DNA of 64,000 bases from Enterococcus sp. BWB1-3 (GTDB lineage Bacteria > Bacillota > Bacilli > Lactobacillales > Enterococcaceae): positions 35,011 to 99,010 of the forward strand of contig NZ_JADOEP010000016.1 in the NCBI RefSeq assembly GCF_016745275.1. Reading direction: 5' to 3'. Position 1 is the stretch's first letter, and the number at the start of each line of letters is the position of its first letter. The translations under genes were made by a program, and so were the position numbers. The notes beneath the pieces are model-generated. The model had not been told where the DNA came from. It searched no databases and was given only the letters and a program-made list of their open reading frames with translations. Positions 1 to 6,926 of the stretch are shown piece by piece.

Positions 1-1
1 G

Positions 2-700
2 AAAACAAACTGGCTAATCAATATTTTATTGTTCCTGCTTCTTGTAGTGGGGCTGGCCTTAATTTTTAATACACAAATCAGAAACTTCATCATTCAGTTA
101 AATGGAAAAGCCTACAATGTCGAAAGCTTTACTAAAGATGATGTAGCCTCAAACATGCAGGCCAATACTTCTTTTGACTTTGATGCTGTTGAATCCATCA
201 GTACAGAAGCAGTAATTAAAGCACAGTTTGAAAATAAAAACCTGCCAGTTATCGGCGGGATTGCTATTCCCAGCGTGGAGATTAACTTGCCTATTTTTAA
301 AGGATTGGGTAATGTGGAGCTTTTAACCGGCGCAGGAACAATGAAGCCGGATCAGGTAATGGGCGGAAAAAACAATTATGCTCTAGCCAGTCACAGAACT
401 TTGGATGGTGTATCGCTTTTTTCTCCACTGGAGTTTGTGGAAATCGGCCAACTAATCTATACAACGGATTTGACAAATATTTACACTTATAAAATTAATT
501 TCAAAGAAAAAGTCGCTCCAAATCGGATCGAACTAATTGATGATGTAGACGACAGAAAAATGATTACACTGATCACATGCGGTGATATTCAGGCAATCAC
601 TCGGATCGCTGTGCAGGGAGATCTCGAATCAATAACGCCGATTGATGAAGCATCAGATGAAATGCTGAATGCTTTCCAAATGGAACAGCGCACCGCTTAA
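2..700 (+). CDS. class A sortase (5' end outside the window)
   Basis: A membrane-anchored transpeptidase that joins LPXTG-type proteins to the peptidoglycan. The reading frame is open to the first base of the window (KTNWLINIL before the first possible TTG start at 29), so the gene begins upstream. An N-terminal membrane segment (FLLLVVGLALIF) is followed by an extracellular sortase fold. The three catalytic residues are visible: His in ALASHRT (codon at 392), Cys in TLITCGD (578) and Arg in TRIAVQG (602). TLITC is the usual class A signature. A strong hairpin follows the stop. It may process the small YPSTG protein encoded at 34.4-34.8 kb, but that link is inference. The family call is secure; the housekeeping SrtA identity is likely, not proven. 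Confidence 0.93.
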   Translation, partial: KTNWLINILLFLLLVVGLALIFNTQIRNFIIQLNGKAYNVESFTKDDVASNMQANTSFDFDAVESISTEAVIKAQFENKNLPVIGGIAIPSVEINLPIFKGLGNVELLTGAGTMKPDQVMGGKNNYALASHRTLDGVSLFSPLEFVEIGQLIYTTDLTNIYTYKINFKEKVAPNRIELIDDVDDRKMITLITCGDIQAITRIAVQGDLESITPIDEASDEMLNAFQMEQRTA

Positions 701-720
701 AGCCTGAAATAAACTGAATA

Positions 721-772
721 AAAAAGGGGAGAACTCATTAGTCCGATATAGACAGTTGATTCTCCCCTTTTT
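721..772. terminator. bidirectional Rho-independent terminator
   Basis: A perfect 13-bp inverted repeat (721-733 with 760-772, AAAAAGGGGAGAA / TTCTCCCCTTTTT) has A and T runs on both sides. It sits between the sortase gene (+) and the small membrane protein gene (-), so it can end transcripts from both directions. Confidence 0.9.
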
Positions 773-782
773 AATATATTTC

Positions 783-1007
783 TTAATGACTGTTTTTCTG
801 CCTGCTTCGAATTCGCTGAAGGCTGTATCGAAGACCTGAAAGTAGGAATACAATCGGATACAACATGATACTCACACCCAGCCATTCTGCTGAAAAAATC
901 CCTGTAAACGGCAAGTGATAGGTTACAGCATACACTAACGGCAGACTGATAACTGCGATCAAATAGTAAAGTGTCAGTTCAAATACAATTGATTGATATG
1001 ACTGCAT
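783..1007 (-). CDS. small two-TM membrane protein, function unknown
   Basis: A 74-aa protein with two hydrophobic segments (about residues 10-30, LTLYYLIAVISLPLVYAV, and 43-60, LGVSIMLYPIVFLLSG) and a basic C-terminus (RIRSRQKN). This fits a small inner-membrane protein with a cytoplasmic tail. The start ATG is preceded by GGAGGG at good spacing. It shares a terminator region with the convergent sortase gene but has no functional link visible in the sequence. I do not recognise a family. Confidence 0.7.
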   Translation of the reverse strand: MQSYQSIVFELTLYYLIAVISLPLVYAVTYHLPFTGIFSAEWLGVSIMLYPIVFLLSGLRYSLQRIRSRQKNSH

Positions 1008-1142
1008 ATTCTATCCCTCCATTTCTTACGATTTTATCTTCTAAAACTGTTTCTCCTGCGAACCTACTCTTCTATTATACAGGCTCCTCTTTCGAAATCC
1101 ATCCTTCTTAGGTCTGAATTATCTAAGGGAAAAGTCTGAAAT

Positions 1143-1613
1143 TCACTTATTGCGGTTGTTTTTAATCAGATTCAGCCAAGCATCGGTTCCACTATCAATC
1201 ATTTTGTAGGTCATCTGGAAATCTCCAGTATAGTAAGGGTCTGGTACTTCTTCTGTTTCCTGCCCTTCAACAACAGACATAAATAAATGCAGTTCTCCAT
1301 CCCAGTTAGTCGGTGCCATTCTTCGTAAATCTTCCAGATTATTCTCATCCATTCCGATAATATAGCCATAATTGTAAAAATCTTCTGGCTGTATCTTAGT
1401 TGAACGAATGCCGTCAAACGTGATGCCATTCTGTTTTAGCAGTTTTTGTGTGCCTATATGAGGTCGATTCCCTGCTTCCCAGCTGCTCGTTGCAGCCGAT
1501 GCTGTCAGCAGTTCTTTTTCAAGTCCGATTTCTTGTATTTTATTTCTCATTACTGCCTCCGCCATTGGAGATCGGCAGATGTTGCCCAGACAGACAAAAA
1601 GTATTTTTTCCAT
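1143..1613 (-). CDS. low-molecular-weight protein-tyrosine phosphatase
   Basis: Cytosolic phosphatase of about 156 aa, the usual family size. The P-loop C-X5-R is CLGNICRS near the N-terminus (residues 7-14), and the general-acid aspartate is in the DPYY motif near the C-terminus. The reading frame extends upstream to 1634, but AGGAGA sits 8 nt before the ATG at 1613 and the protein MEKILFVCLGNICRS then starts like the rest of the family, so 1613 is chosen. In Gram-positives such enzymes often act on protein or capsule-regulatory tyrosine phosphate, but no kinase or capsule genes are in view, so the substrate is unknown. It is probably monocistronic. Confidence 0.93.
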   Translation of the reverse strand: MEKILFVCLGNICRSPMAEAVMRNKIQEIGLEKELLTASAATSSWEAGNRPHIGTQKLLKQNGITFDGIRSTKIQPEDFYNYGYIIGMDENNLEDLRRMAPTNWDGELHLFMSVVEGQETEEVPDPYYTGDFQMTYKMIDSGTDAWLNLIKNNRNK

Positions 1614-1652
1614 AAGTAGTCTCCTGTTTTTCATTTAAGTATGCCAGATTAT

Positions 1653-1916
1653 TTATCTGTTTGCATGCATTATGCAACTTTTTTTCTGAGTGTTGATAAT
1701 CAAATAGCAGACTGCAGCTGTCAGCATACCTATCTCTCCAGCAATCAGATACACTTGATGCTTCCCATAATAACTGCTGCTCAGCTCTTCTTCAGTCTTA
1801 ATTACTCAGCCTGCTTCTTTTCCTCTGTCAAATTTCCTGCCAAATAGAATCCGCCGAACGTACTGGCTGATAGTATTCCGATATTCTTCTTTTTCACAAA
1901 AATCACTCTGATTCAT
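1653..1916 (-). pseudogene. possible degraded small ORF with an in-frame TGA
   Basis: Reading minus from the ATG at 1916 gives 36 codons (MNQSDFCEKEEYRNTISQ...), then TGA (1806-1808), then 50 further open codons in the same frame to a TAA at 1653. The second part contains a membrane-like segment (VYLIAGEIGMLTAAVCYLII). There is no clear ribosome binding site, and another frame also encodes a short hydrophobic peptide here. It is either a small gene broken by a stop codon or chance. It fills the otherwise empty gap between the phosphatase and TetR genes. Confidence 0.25.
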
Positions 1917-2006
1917 TTTACTGAATTTTACATACACTGATTGTGCAAAAAAGTCTCATACCAGCTGCTCAGAATTGTCGTCTTTTTAGACAGTCCTGCC
2001 CATTTG

Positions 2007-2585
2007 TCAGGAAAAATCATTCACTTCTTTCTGATACAGACGGTAAGAGAAAAATTCAATATCTTTGGCCAGACGAAACAATTGTGTAGCAATAGTTAAA
2101 GGGGGTTCTTTATAACCTTCCAGAATCCAGTTTGACAATACTCCGCTGCAGCCATAGGATAAAAAGCGCGCATAGAACTGCTTGTCTTCTTTTGAAAGCT
2201 CTCCCTCTGTATCCATTTGTTCAAACAGACTAATAAACAGTTTTTTTGTGATTTCTGAAAAATCCGTCATCATCACCTCTGAATATGAACTGACTGTATT
2301 ATAATAGAAATCCTTATTCGACTGAATAGCTTTGAGCATTTTCAATAACTGCTCTTCCCAGTTATCTATATTGACATCTTTTGTATCCAGGTAAATAAAG
2401 GCTTCTTCCTGATAAATCCAACGCAGCAAATCATATTTATCTGTGAAATGATAGTAAAAAGTTTGTCGATTCAGCCCTGCCTGCTTCGTAATATCCTGAA
2501 CACTTATTTTACTGAATAATTTTGTTTCGCACAGCTCAATTAAGCTACAAGCAATTGCCTTTTTTGTGACCAGTGATTCGCTCAT
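2007..2585 (-). CDS. TetR/AcrR-family transcriptional regulator
   Basis: A 192-aa DNA-binding repressor-type protein. The N-terminal helix-turn-helix spans about residues 8-55, with the signature ISVQDITKQAGLNRQTFYYHF followed by DKYDLLRWIYQ. That resembles the DhaS-like branch of TetR proteins with a TetR_C_8-type C-terminus. The open frame runs further upstream (2639), but GGGAGG precedes the ATG at 2585, which begins MSESLVTKKAIA in normal family register. No divergent target gene is adjacent: upstream lies the terminator of the ComRS-like unit, and downstream is an intergenic gap. The regulated gene and ligand are unknown. Confidence 0.88.
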   Translation of the reverse strand: MSESLVTKKAIACSLIELCETKLFSKISVQDITKQAGLNRQTFYYHFTDKYDLLRWIYQEEAFIYLDTKDVNIDNWEEQLLKMLKAIQSNKDFYYNTVSSYSEVMMTDFSEITKKLFISLFEQMDTEGELSKEDKQFYARFLSYGCSGVLSNWILEGYKEPPLTIATQLFRLAKDIEFFSYRLYQKEVNDFS

Positions 2586-2710
2586 CTGTTTTTCCTCCCG
2601 ATTCTGCCATTCTCCATGTATTTTTATTCTAGCAAACACCGTTCAAATAGCAAGTCGCTCACTATCACATAACTTATTAATTAATAACTTAACTCTTCTT
2701 TTTTGGACAG

Positions 2711-2737
2711 AAAAAAAATCACTTTAGCTAGAAGTGA
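2711..2737 (-). terminator. Rho-independent terminator of the second ComR-box unit
   Basis: On the minus strand TCACTT-loop-AAGTGA is followed by eight T. The loop CTAGCTA and the flanks are shared with the terminator at 3127-3152, so the two are duplicate 3' ends. Confidence 0.75.
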
Positions 2738-2796
2738 CCTCTTTTCTCTATTATTTAACCAAATCCATTAAGAAAAATTCATTCATTACTCTAAAC

Positions 2797-2846
2797 CTTT
2801 TCTTATTGATGATCAACCCATTACTTCCAGTCATCGATAAGAAAAG
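2797..2846 (-). repeat. conserved 16-bp hairpin, copy B
   Basis: CTTTTCTTATTGATGA (2797-2812) pairs with TCATCGATAAGAAAAG (2831-2846) around an 18-nt loop. The same hairpin occurs at 3215-3264 with different bases but intact pairing. It lies upstream of the terminator in the presumed untranslated transcript. Confidence 0.7.
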
Positions 2847-2955
2847 TAGTGTCACACACCACAATCAATCATTTCAAGGTCCAAAGCACATAAGCATTCA
2901 GTTTTATCCAACCTGCTCAATACCTCAGAATTTTTTGTTTCTTAATATAGGATAA

Positions 2956-3002
2956 AGTATAGTAAATCATTTCATTTTCCAACAGGACACAAATGTCCTA
3001 AT
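2956..3002 (-). promoter_or_regulatory. second ComR-box-like operator and promoter
   Basis: Inverted repeat AACAGGACA-CAAA-TGTCCTAAT (2981-3002), followed on the minus strand, exactly 19 nt after the box, by TATACT (2961-2956). Box, GTTGG flank, 19-nt spacing and -10 are the same as in the promoter at 3629-3675. It would drive a transcript of about 240 nt that ends at 2711 and contains only a remnant of the 68-aa gene: LDKTE at about 2908-2895 matches IDKVE near the end of that protein. Confidence 0.7.
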
Positions 3003-3126
3003 GCATAAATTTTCTCCTTCTGCTGAAAAATTATTTCTTAATTAAAAAAGATACGTTAATAGAAAAATGATTATTGGAAAACACTGCTGAACTGATTTCC
3101 GATGGTCCTACTCAAATTGACTGCAG

Positions 3127-3152
3127 AAAAAAAGACACTTTAGCTAGAAGTG
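3127..3152 (-). terminator. Rho-independent terminator of the comS-like operon
   Basis: On the minus strand CACTT-CTAGCTA-AAGTG is followed by TCTTTTTTT. It ends the comS-like/68-aa transcript and is nearly identical to the terminator at 2711-2737. Confidence 0.75.
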
Positions 3153-3214
3153 ACTTCCTTTCTCTATTATTTAACCAGACCCAATTAAGAACAATGTTTA
3201 CACTGCCCTAAACC

Positions 3215-3264
3215 CTTTTCTTATCGGTGATTAGTTCAGAACGGCTATCCACCGATAAGAAAAG
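3215..3264 (-). repeat. conserved 15-bp hairpin, copy A
   Basis: CTTTTCTTATCGGTG (3215-3229) pairs perfectly with CACCGATAAGAAAAG (3250-3264). Relative to copy B (2797-2846) the stem carries a paired substitution (A-T to G-C) and a T/G to C/G change, so pairing is conserved rather than sequence. It lies in the 3' untranslated region after the 68-aa gene. Confidence 0.7.
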
Positions 3265-3310
3265 AGGTGTCTGAAACACCCTTGTAATCTATCATCTCCA
3301 AAGTACCACA

Positions 3311-3517
3311 TCACACAATTTCTGAAATCTCCACTTTATCGATCATGTTGCTATTTAAAGAAATTTTTTTCTTTTCCCATTGTTTTAAAACAACAATTTT
3401 GAATAACTCATCGTTTAAAGTGACTTTCAAGAGCTTTTCATTTTCTTCCTCATTAAAGATGATAAGATTTTGAACAGTAACTTGCTCAGTTTCTATAGAA
3501 TATCCCACTTTGCTCAA
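3311..3517 (-). CDS. 68-aa protein of unknown function, predicted ComR-type target
   Basis: A small acidic-to-neutral protein (starts MSKVGYSIETEQ, ends DKVEISEIV) with no signal peptide, membrane segment or double-glycine leader. It starts at a TTG (3517) with a strong GGGGG ribosome site 7 nt upstream. It follows the 14-codon comS-like gene by 18 nt and shares its promoter, which carries the ComR-box-like repeat. A truncated relative of its 3' end survives in the duplicated unit at about 2900. I do not recognise the family; an effector, immunity or regulatory protein are all possible. Expression on pheromone signalling is inferred from the operator. Confidence 0.7.
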   Translation of the reverse strand: MSKVGYSIETEQVTVQNLIIFNEEENEKLLKVTLNDELFKIVVLKQWEKKKISLNSNMIDKVEISEIV

Positions 3518-3535
3518 ATCTTATCCCCCTAATCT

Positions 3536-3580
3536 TTAGTCTACCCACCAATTACTTAATAACATAAAAAATCTCAACAC
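3536..3580 (-). CDS. ComS-like pheromone precursor, 14 aa
   Basis: A 14-codon gene: GTG start at 3580, product MLRFFMLLSNWWVD, TAA at 3536. AAGGAGG lies 9 nt before the start, a near-ideal ribosome site. The peptide has a hydrophobic N-terminal half and an aromatic C-terminus with adjacent tryptophans. Streptococcal ComS pheromones of the WW type end the same way (S. mutans XIP is GLDWWSL). The gene lies directly downstream of a ComR-family regulator gene and of a ComR-box-like repeat, which is the standard comR-comS order. By analogy the peptide would be exported, trimmed at the C-terminus, re-imported by an oligopeptide permease and bound by the regulator. Export, processing and binding are inference. 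Confidence 0.78.
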   Translation of the reverse strand: MLRFFMLLSNWWVD

Positions 3581-3628
3581 AGTTCAGTTCCTCCTTATCT
3601 AATTTTCTTTGTCGTTTCTTATGCGTTT

Positions 3629-3675
3629 AGTATAGGTAATTGTCGGCTTTCCCAACAGGACACACATGTCCTGTT
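3629..3675 (-). promoter_or_regulatory. ComR-box-like operator and comS promoter
   Basis: Perfect inverted repeat AACAGGACA-CACA-TGTCCTGTT (3654-3675) followed on the minus strand, after 19 nt, by -10 TATACT (3634-3629), with no good -35. The core GACA-N4-TGTC is what I recall for streptococcal ComR boxes. A weak -35 next to the box suits an activator-dependent promoter. It drives the comS-like gene and the 68-aa gene. Confidence 0.78.
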
Positions 3676-3725
3676 GAACAAAAAAAAGACTAAAAATAAA
3701 TTCAGCCTTAGGTATCTTTATACAT

Positions 3726-4643
3726 TCAATTTTTATTAATATTCACAATTGCCAAATCATCTTCCAACTCCTGAAGGATTTTCTCTCCCAGCATTGGATC
3801 ATCAAACAGTCTGGCACATTGAGCCCCATCTTTGTATTTCTGTTCAGCTAGTTCACGATCTCCTAAAAAATATAAATAGTACTTACCTTCTACCATATCA
3901 ATAATAGGTTTTTTCTGAAAATCTTGACTAGTCTGCATGATAATTTTAGAAACTTTTACTACATCAATTAATTTAGAATATTTTTCATACTTGATTATTA
4001 TAGATGCTGCCGTTACCAAGATTCTGTTTAGTAACGACAATTCAACATCTACTGAATAGTCTACTTGTTCCATTACCCTGTCTAATAAAAAGAAAAATGT
4101 CTTTTCATCATAGTGCTTGTAATAAATACATTGAAAATACAACTTAATAATTAGTAAGTCATTGATTGAGTATTCTTTCTTTTGGAGAATCTGAGAAAAG
4201 TAATCACTGAGAAGTCCTTCACCAAAATCTGCATTCTCAGTTAAATGAACATCCATAGAAGCTTGCTGTACATCAATTGCCAGCTGCTCTTCTTCCGGAA
4301 GATTTTCATAATATTCTTCATAGATTTCTTCAAAGTAATTTTCCTTTTTAGCAACTCGATCATCTTCTCTGTAAGTAGGAAGCTTATATAATCCAAATTT
4401 CAATTGTAAATATCTTTTAGGTAGTTCAATATGTTCTTCATCAATCAAATGATGAATCGGGATTAATAGACGTTGAGCGATAAATGTTATTTTGGGTAAG
4501 GTTGGAAGTGATTGGCCAGCCTCAATTCTAGTCAACTGACGAACAGTCAGTTCCAATTCATCATCACAGAATGCTTCTCTGGTAAGCCCATTCTTTTCTC
4601 TAAGTAATCGAATCTTCTTACCCAGTTCAATTTTTACGTCCAC
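3726..4643 (-). CDS. ComR-family (RRNPP) peptide-responsive transcriptional regulator
   Basis: A 305-aa cytosolic regulator. An XRE-type helix-turn-helix occupies residues 5-65, followed by a helical TPR-like region to the C-terminus that in this family binds the pheromone. The HTH contains ELTVRQLTRIEAGQSLP, closely matching streptococcal ComR (ELTVRQLxRIExGxSLP), and further shared wording follows (KLPTYREDDR; LPEEEQLAID). This places it nearer ComR than Rgg or PlcR. It starts at GTG 4643 with AAGGAGG 7 nt upstream. The comS-like gene and its box lie immediately downstream. Whether it controls competence or, like streptococcal ScuR/SarF paralogues, another output cannot be told; no comX-like gene is in the window. 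Confidence 0.85.
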   Translation of the reverse strand: MDVKIELGKKIRLLREKNGLTREAFCDDELELTVRQLTRIEAGQSLPTLPKITFIAQRLLIPIHHLIDEEHIELPKRYLQLKFGLYKLPTYREDDRVAKKENYFEEIYEEYYENLPEEEQLAIDVQQASMDVHLTENADFGEGLLSDYFSQILQKKEYSINDLLIIKLYFQCIYYKHYDEKTFFFLLDRVMEQVDYSVDVELSLLNRILVTAASIIIKYEKYSKLIDVVKVSKIIMQTSQDFQKKPIIDMVEGKYYLYFLGDRELAEQKYKDGAQCARLFDDPMLGEKILQELEDDLAIVNINKN

Positions 4644-4853
4644 GGTAATCCCTCCTTACCTCACTTATATTGTATATCGAATCAAAAATAATAATCAATA
4701 CTAAATCGCAAACCCGTCATTATTGATTGCTTTTTTGACACATAAAACAAACAGAATGGTAATAAAAAAGATCAAATTACGATAGTTATTTTTGATGGTT
4801 TTTCTTTGCTGATTTGACTTCTAAAACTTATTATTTACTGCAGTACTGCTTTT

Positions 4854-5864
4854 TTACTCCTGAGTATAATCCGGATAATTGAAATGTTCATACGCCCGCG
4901 CAGTAGCAATTCTTCCTCGGGGAGTTCGCTTAATAAATCCCTTTTGAATAAGATAAGGTTCATACATATCCGCCACCGTCTCAGTCTCCTCGCCGATGTT
5001 GACAGATAATGTGCTTAAACCAACAGGACCACCGCCATACAGCTCGATTAGCGTACGCAACAGCTTCTGATCCACATAGTCCAATCCCTGAGTATCTACT
5101 TGAAGCAGCGTCAAGGCTTGATCTGCGATTGACTGGTTAATGATTCCATCTGACTGAACCTGAGCAAAGTCGCGCACCCGTTTTAGCAGACGGTTGGCAA
5201 TTCTCGGCGTACCTCGTGAACGTCGTGCAATTTCAAAAGCTCCTTCTTCCACAATTTCAGTCAGAAAAATATCTGCCGAACGAATAATAATTTCCTTTAA
5301 ATCATTTTCTTCATAATATTCCATATGAGAAACAATACCAAAGCGATCTCTCAAAGGTGCAGAAAGCAGTCCAGCCCTTGTTGTCGCTCCAATGAGTGTG
5401 AAAGGAGGTAGGGGAAAATGAACAGGGTGTGCGGTAGTACCCTGTCCAACCATAATATCCACAAAAAAATCTTCCATTGCAGAATACAGCATTTCTTCCA
5501 CAACACGAGGCAGCCGATGAATCTCATCAATAAACAAAACGTCCCCTGGTTCCAGCTCATTCAAAATAGCTACCAGATCACCCGGGCGTTCGATCGCCGG
5601 TCCGCTTGTCGTCCGAATATTCACAGACATTTCGTTAGCAATAACCATTGCCATCGTCGTTTTACCAAGTCCAGGAGGCCCATATAAAAGAGTATGATCC
5701 AAAGACTCTTCTCTTTTTTTAGCTGCATTGATATATATTTGCAGCTCCTGTTTTACTTTATGCTGACCAATAAATTGCTGGAGCAATCTGGGACGCAGAG
5801 AAACTTCCAGATTATTCTCTTCTTCACTGCTTTCCGCTGAAAGAAGTCGTTCCTCTTCATTCAT
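4854..5864 (-). CDS. ruvB: Holliday junction branch-migration helicase RuvB
   Basis: AAA+ ATPase motor that drives branch migration of Holliday junctions with RuvA. 336 aa, the normal length. Walker A is GPPGLGKTT (about residue 63), Walker B is DEIH within [10 protein letters not shown], sensor 1 lies in [10 protein letters not shown], and a winged-helix domain with [11 protein letters not shown] lies at the C-terminus, ending in the usual RTPRGR motif. GGAGG precedes the ATG. It lies 14 nt downstream of ruvA and is co-transcribed with it. No anomalies. Confidence 0.98.
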   Translation of the reverse strand: MNEEERLLSAESSEEENNLEVSLRPRLLQQFIGQHKVKQELQIYINAAKKREESLDHTLLYGPPGLGKTTMAMVIANEMSVNIRTTSGPAIERPGDLVAILNELEPGDVLFIDEIHRLPRVVEEMLYSAMEDFFVDIMVGQGTTAHPVHFPLPPFTLIGATTRAGLLSAPLRDRFGIVSHMEYYEENDLKEIIIRSADIFLTEIVEEGAFEIARRSRGTPRIANRLLKRVRDFAQVQSDGIINQSIADQALTLLQVDTQGLDYVDQKLLRTLIELYGGGPVGLSTLSVNIGEETETVADMYEPYLIQKGFIKRTPRGRIATARAYEHFNYPDYTQE

Positions 5865-5878
5865 TCGCCTGTCCTCCT

Positions 5879-6487
5879 CTATCGCTTCATCATCAATTTC
5901 AACGCATTTCTCAGATATTCATCTGTCTGACCCTGTTCCAGTTCCTCCAGTTTAGGAGTGATACGTTTGATCTCTTTTTCACTGTAGCCAAGCGCACCAA
6001 GAGCCTCCAATGCTTCTTCCAACGGCTGATTACCGCTTCCGGCAAAGGCTGATGTTGCCATCGCTTCTACTGCCGCCTCCGACCGTTCAAGGTCCCCCAG
6101 CTTACCTTTCAAATCCAGTATCATTTGTTGAGCAGTCTTCTTCCCAACCCCCGGAAATTTTGTCAGGTACGCTGCATCATCACTTTCGATCGCGTTAATT
6201 AATCCGCCATGATCTTCCGATGCCATAATCGCAAGCCCGCTTTTTGGTCCGATCCCCGAAACACTAATCAGCTTCAAAAACAGCTGCTTTTCCTCTAAAT
6301 CTGCAAAGCCATAAAGGGTATGTGCATCCTCTCGAATAACTTGATGAAGATAAATTTTTACTGGTTCTTCCTTGCCAGAATACCGATAAGGATTTCCCAC
6401 AGAAATCTGATAGCCGATCCCGTTTGTTTCCACAACAATGTAGTAGGGACTGACATATGTAACAGTTCCGCTAATATATTCGTACAT
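5879..6487 (-). CDS. ruvA: Holliday junction-binding protein RuvA
   Basis: Tetrameric DNA-binding partner of RuvB that holds the four-way junction. 202 aa with the three expected parts: an N-terminal OB fold ([20 protein letters not shown]), tandem helix-hairpin-helix motifs ([15 protein letters not shown] and [16 protein letters not shown]) and a C-terminal RuvB-contact domain ([13 protein letters not shown]). AAGGTG precedes the ATG. First gene of the ruvA-ruvB operon; its promoter should lie in the gap above 6487. Confidence 0.98.
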   Translation of the reverse strand: MYEYISGTVTYVSPYYIVVETNGIGYQISVGNPYRYSGKEEPVKIYLHQVIREDAHTLYGFADLEEKQLFLKLISVSGIGPKSGLAIMASEDHGGLINAIESDDAAYLTKFPGVGKKTAQQMILDLKGKLGDLERSEAAVEAMATSAFAGSGNQPLEEALEALGALGYSEKEIKRITPKLEELEQGQTDEYLRNALKLMMKR

Positions 6488-6860
6488 GTTTTCACCTTTT
6501 CTAATTGATTGGAATTGCCTTTAGTTTATCATAAAGTGAGCAAAATCAGTAGTTTTCTTATGCTAAAGGCAGGGAAACACTTATATTGACTCTTCTTTTG
6601 ATGTATCTCACTCTTTTATTTAATAATAATCATATCATAATAAAAATCTTTAAATAATTAAGGGAACAAAGCTGGTCAGTTGCTTAAACTGAACGTACTT
6701 TGACTATACCATATCTCAAAAAAATAAGGTTTCTTCTTAAAAAATACTTTCCTGTTGACCATTGCATTTTAATCATTCATTACGCAAACTGTAAAACAGA
6801 TCATCCGACCTGCTTAAAAAGCGAACCCTGCTGATCAAAACATACATTGTTTTAAATAAA
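6488..6860. other. intergenic region upstream of ruvA
   Basis: AT-rich, with no convincing ORF. It holds the presumed ruvA promoter on the minus strand and a short imperfect palindrome near 6677 (TCAGTTGCTTAAACTGA). I see no RNA gene or riboswitch. Confidence 0.5.
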
Positions 6861-6900
6861 AAAAGCCGTTGGGATTTGGTATTAAACCCCAGCGGCTTTT
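6861..6900 (-). terminator. Rho-independent terminator after the oppA-type gene
   Basis: A GC-rich stem (AAAAGCCGTTGGG with CCCAGCGGCTTTT) is followed on the minus strand by TTTTTTTATTT. It lies 26 nt after the stop of the lipoprotein gene at 6927. Confidence 0.88.
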
Positions 6901-6926
6901 GAGAATGTTCGTTCTTTGGTTATTTC

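Noticed and set aside
2734..2955. 73-codon plus-strand frame
   Set aside because: It runs antisense through the duplicated ComR-box unit, hairpin and terminator, and has no ribosome site.
3246..3297. 16-codon minus frame MIDYKGVSDTSFLIGG, ending like SHP pheromones
   Set aside because: The ATG directly abuts GGAG with no spacing, there is no hydrophobic leader, and the frame covers the conserved hairpin stem; the homologous unit encodes only MIDCGV.
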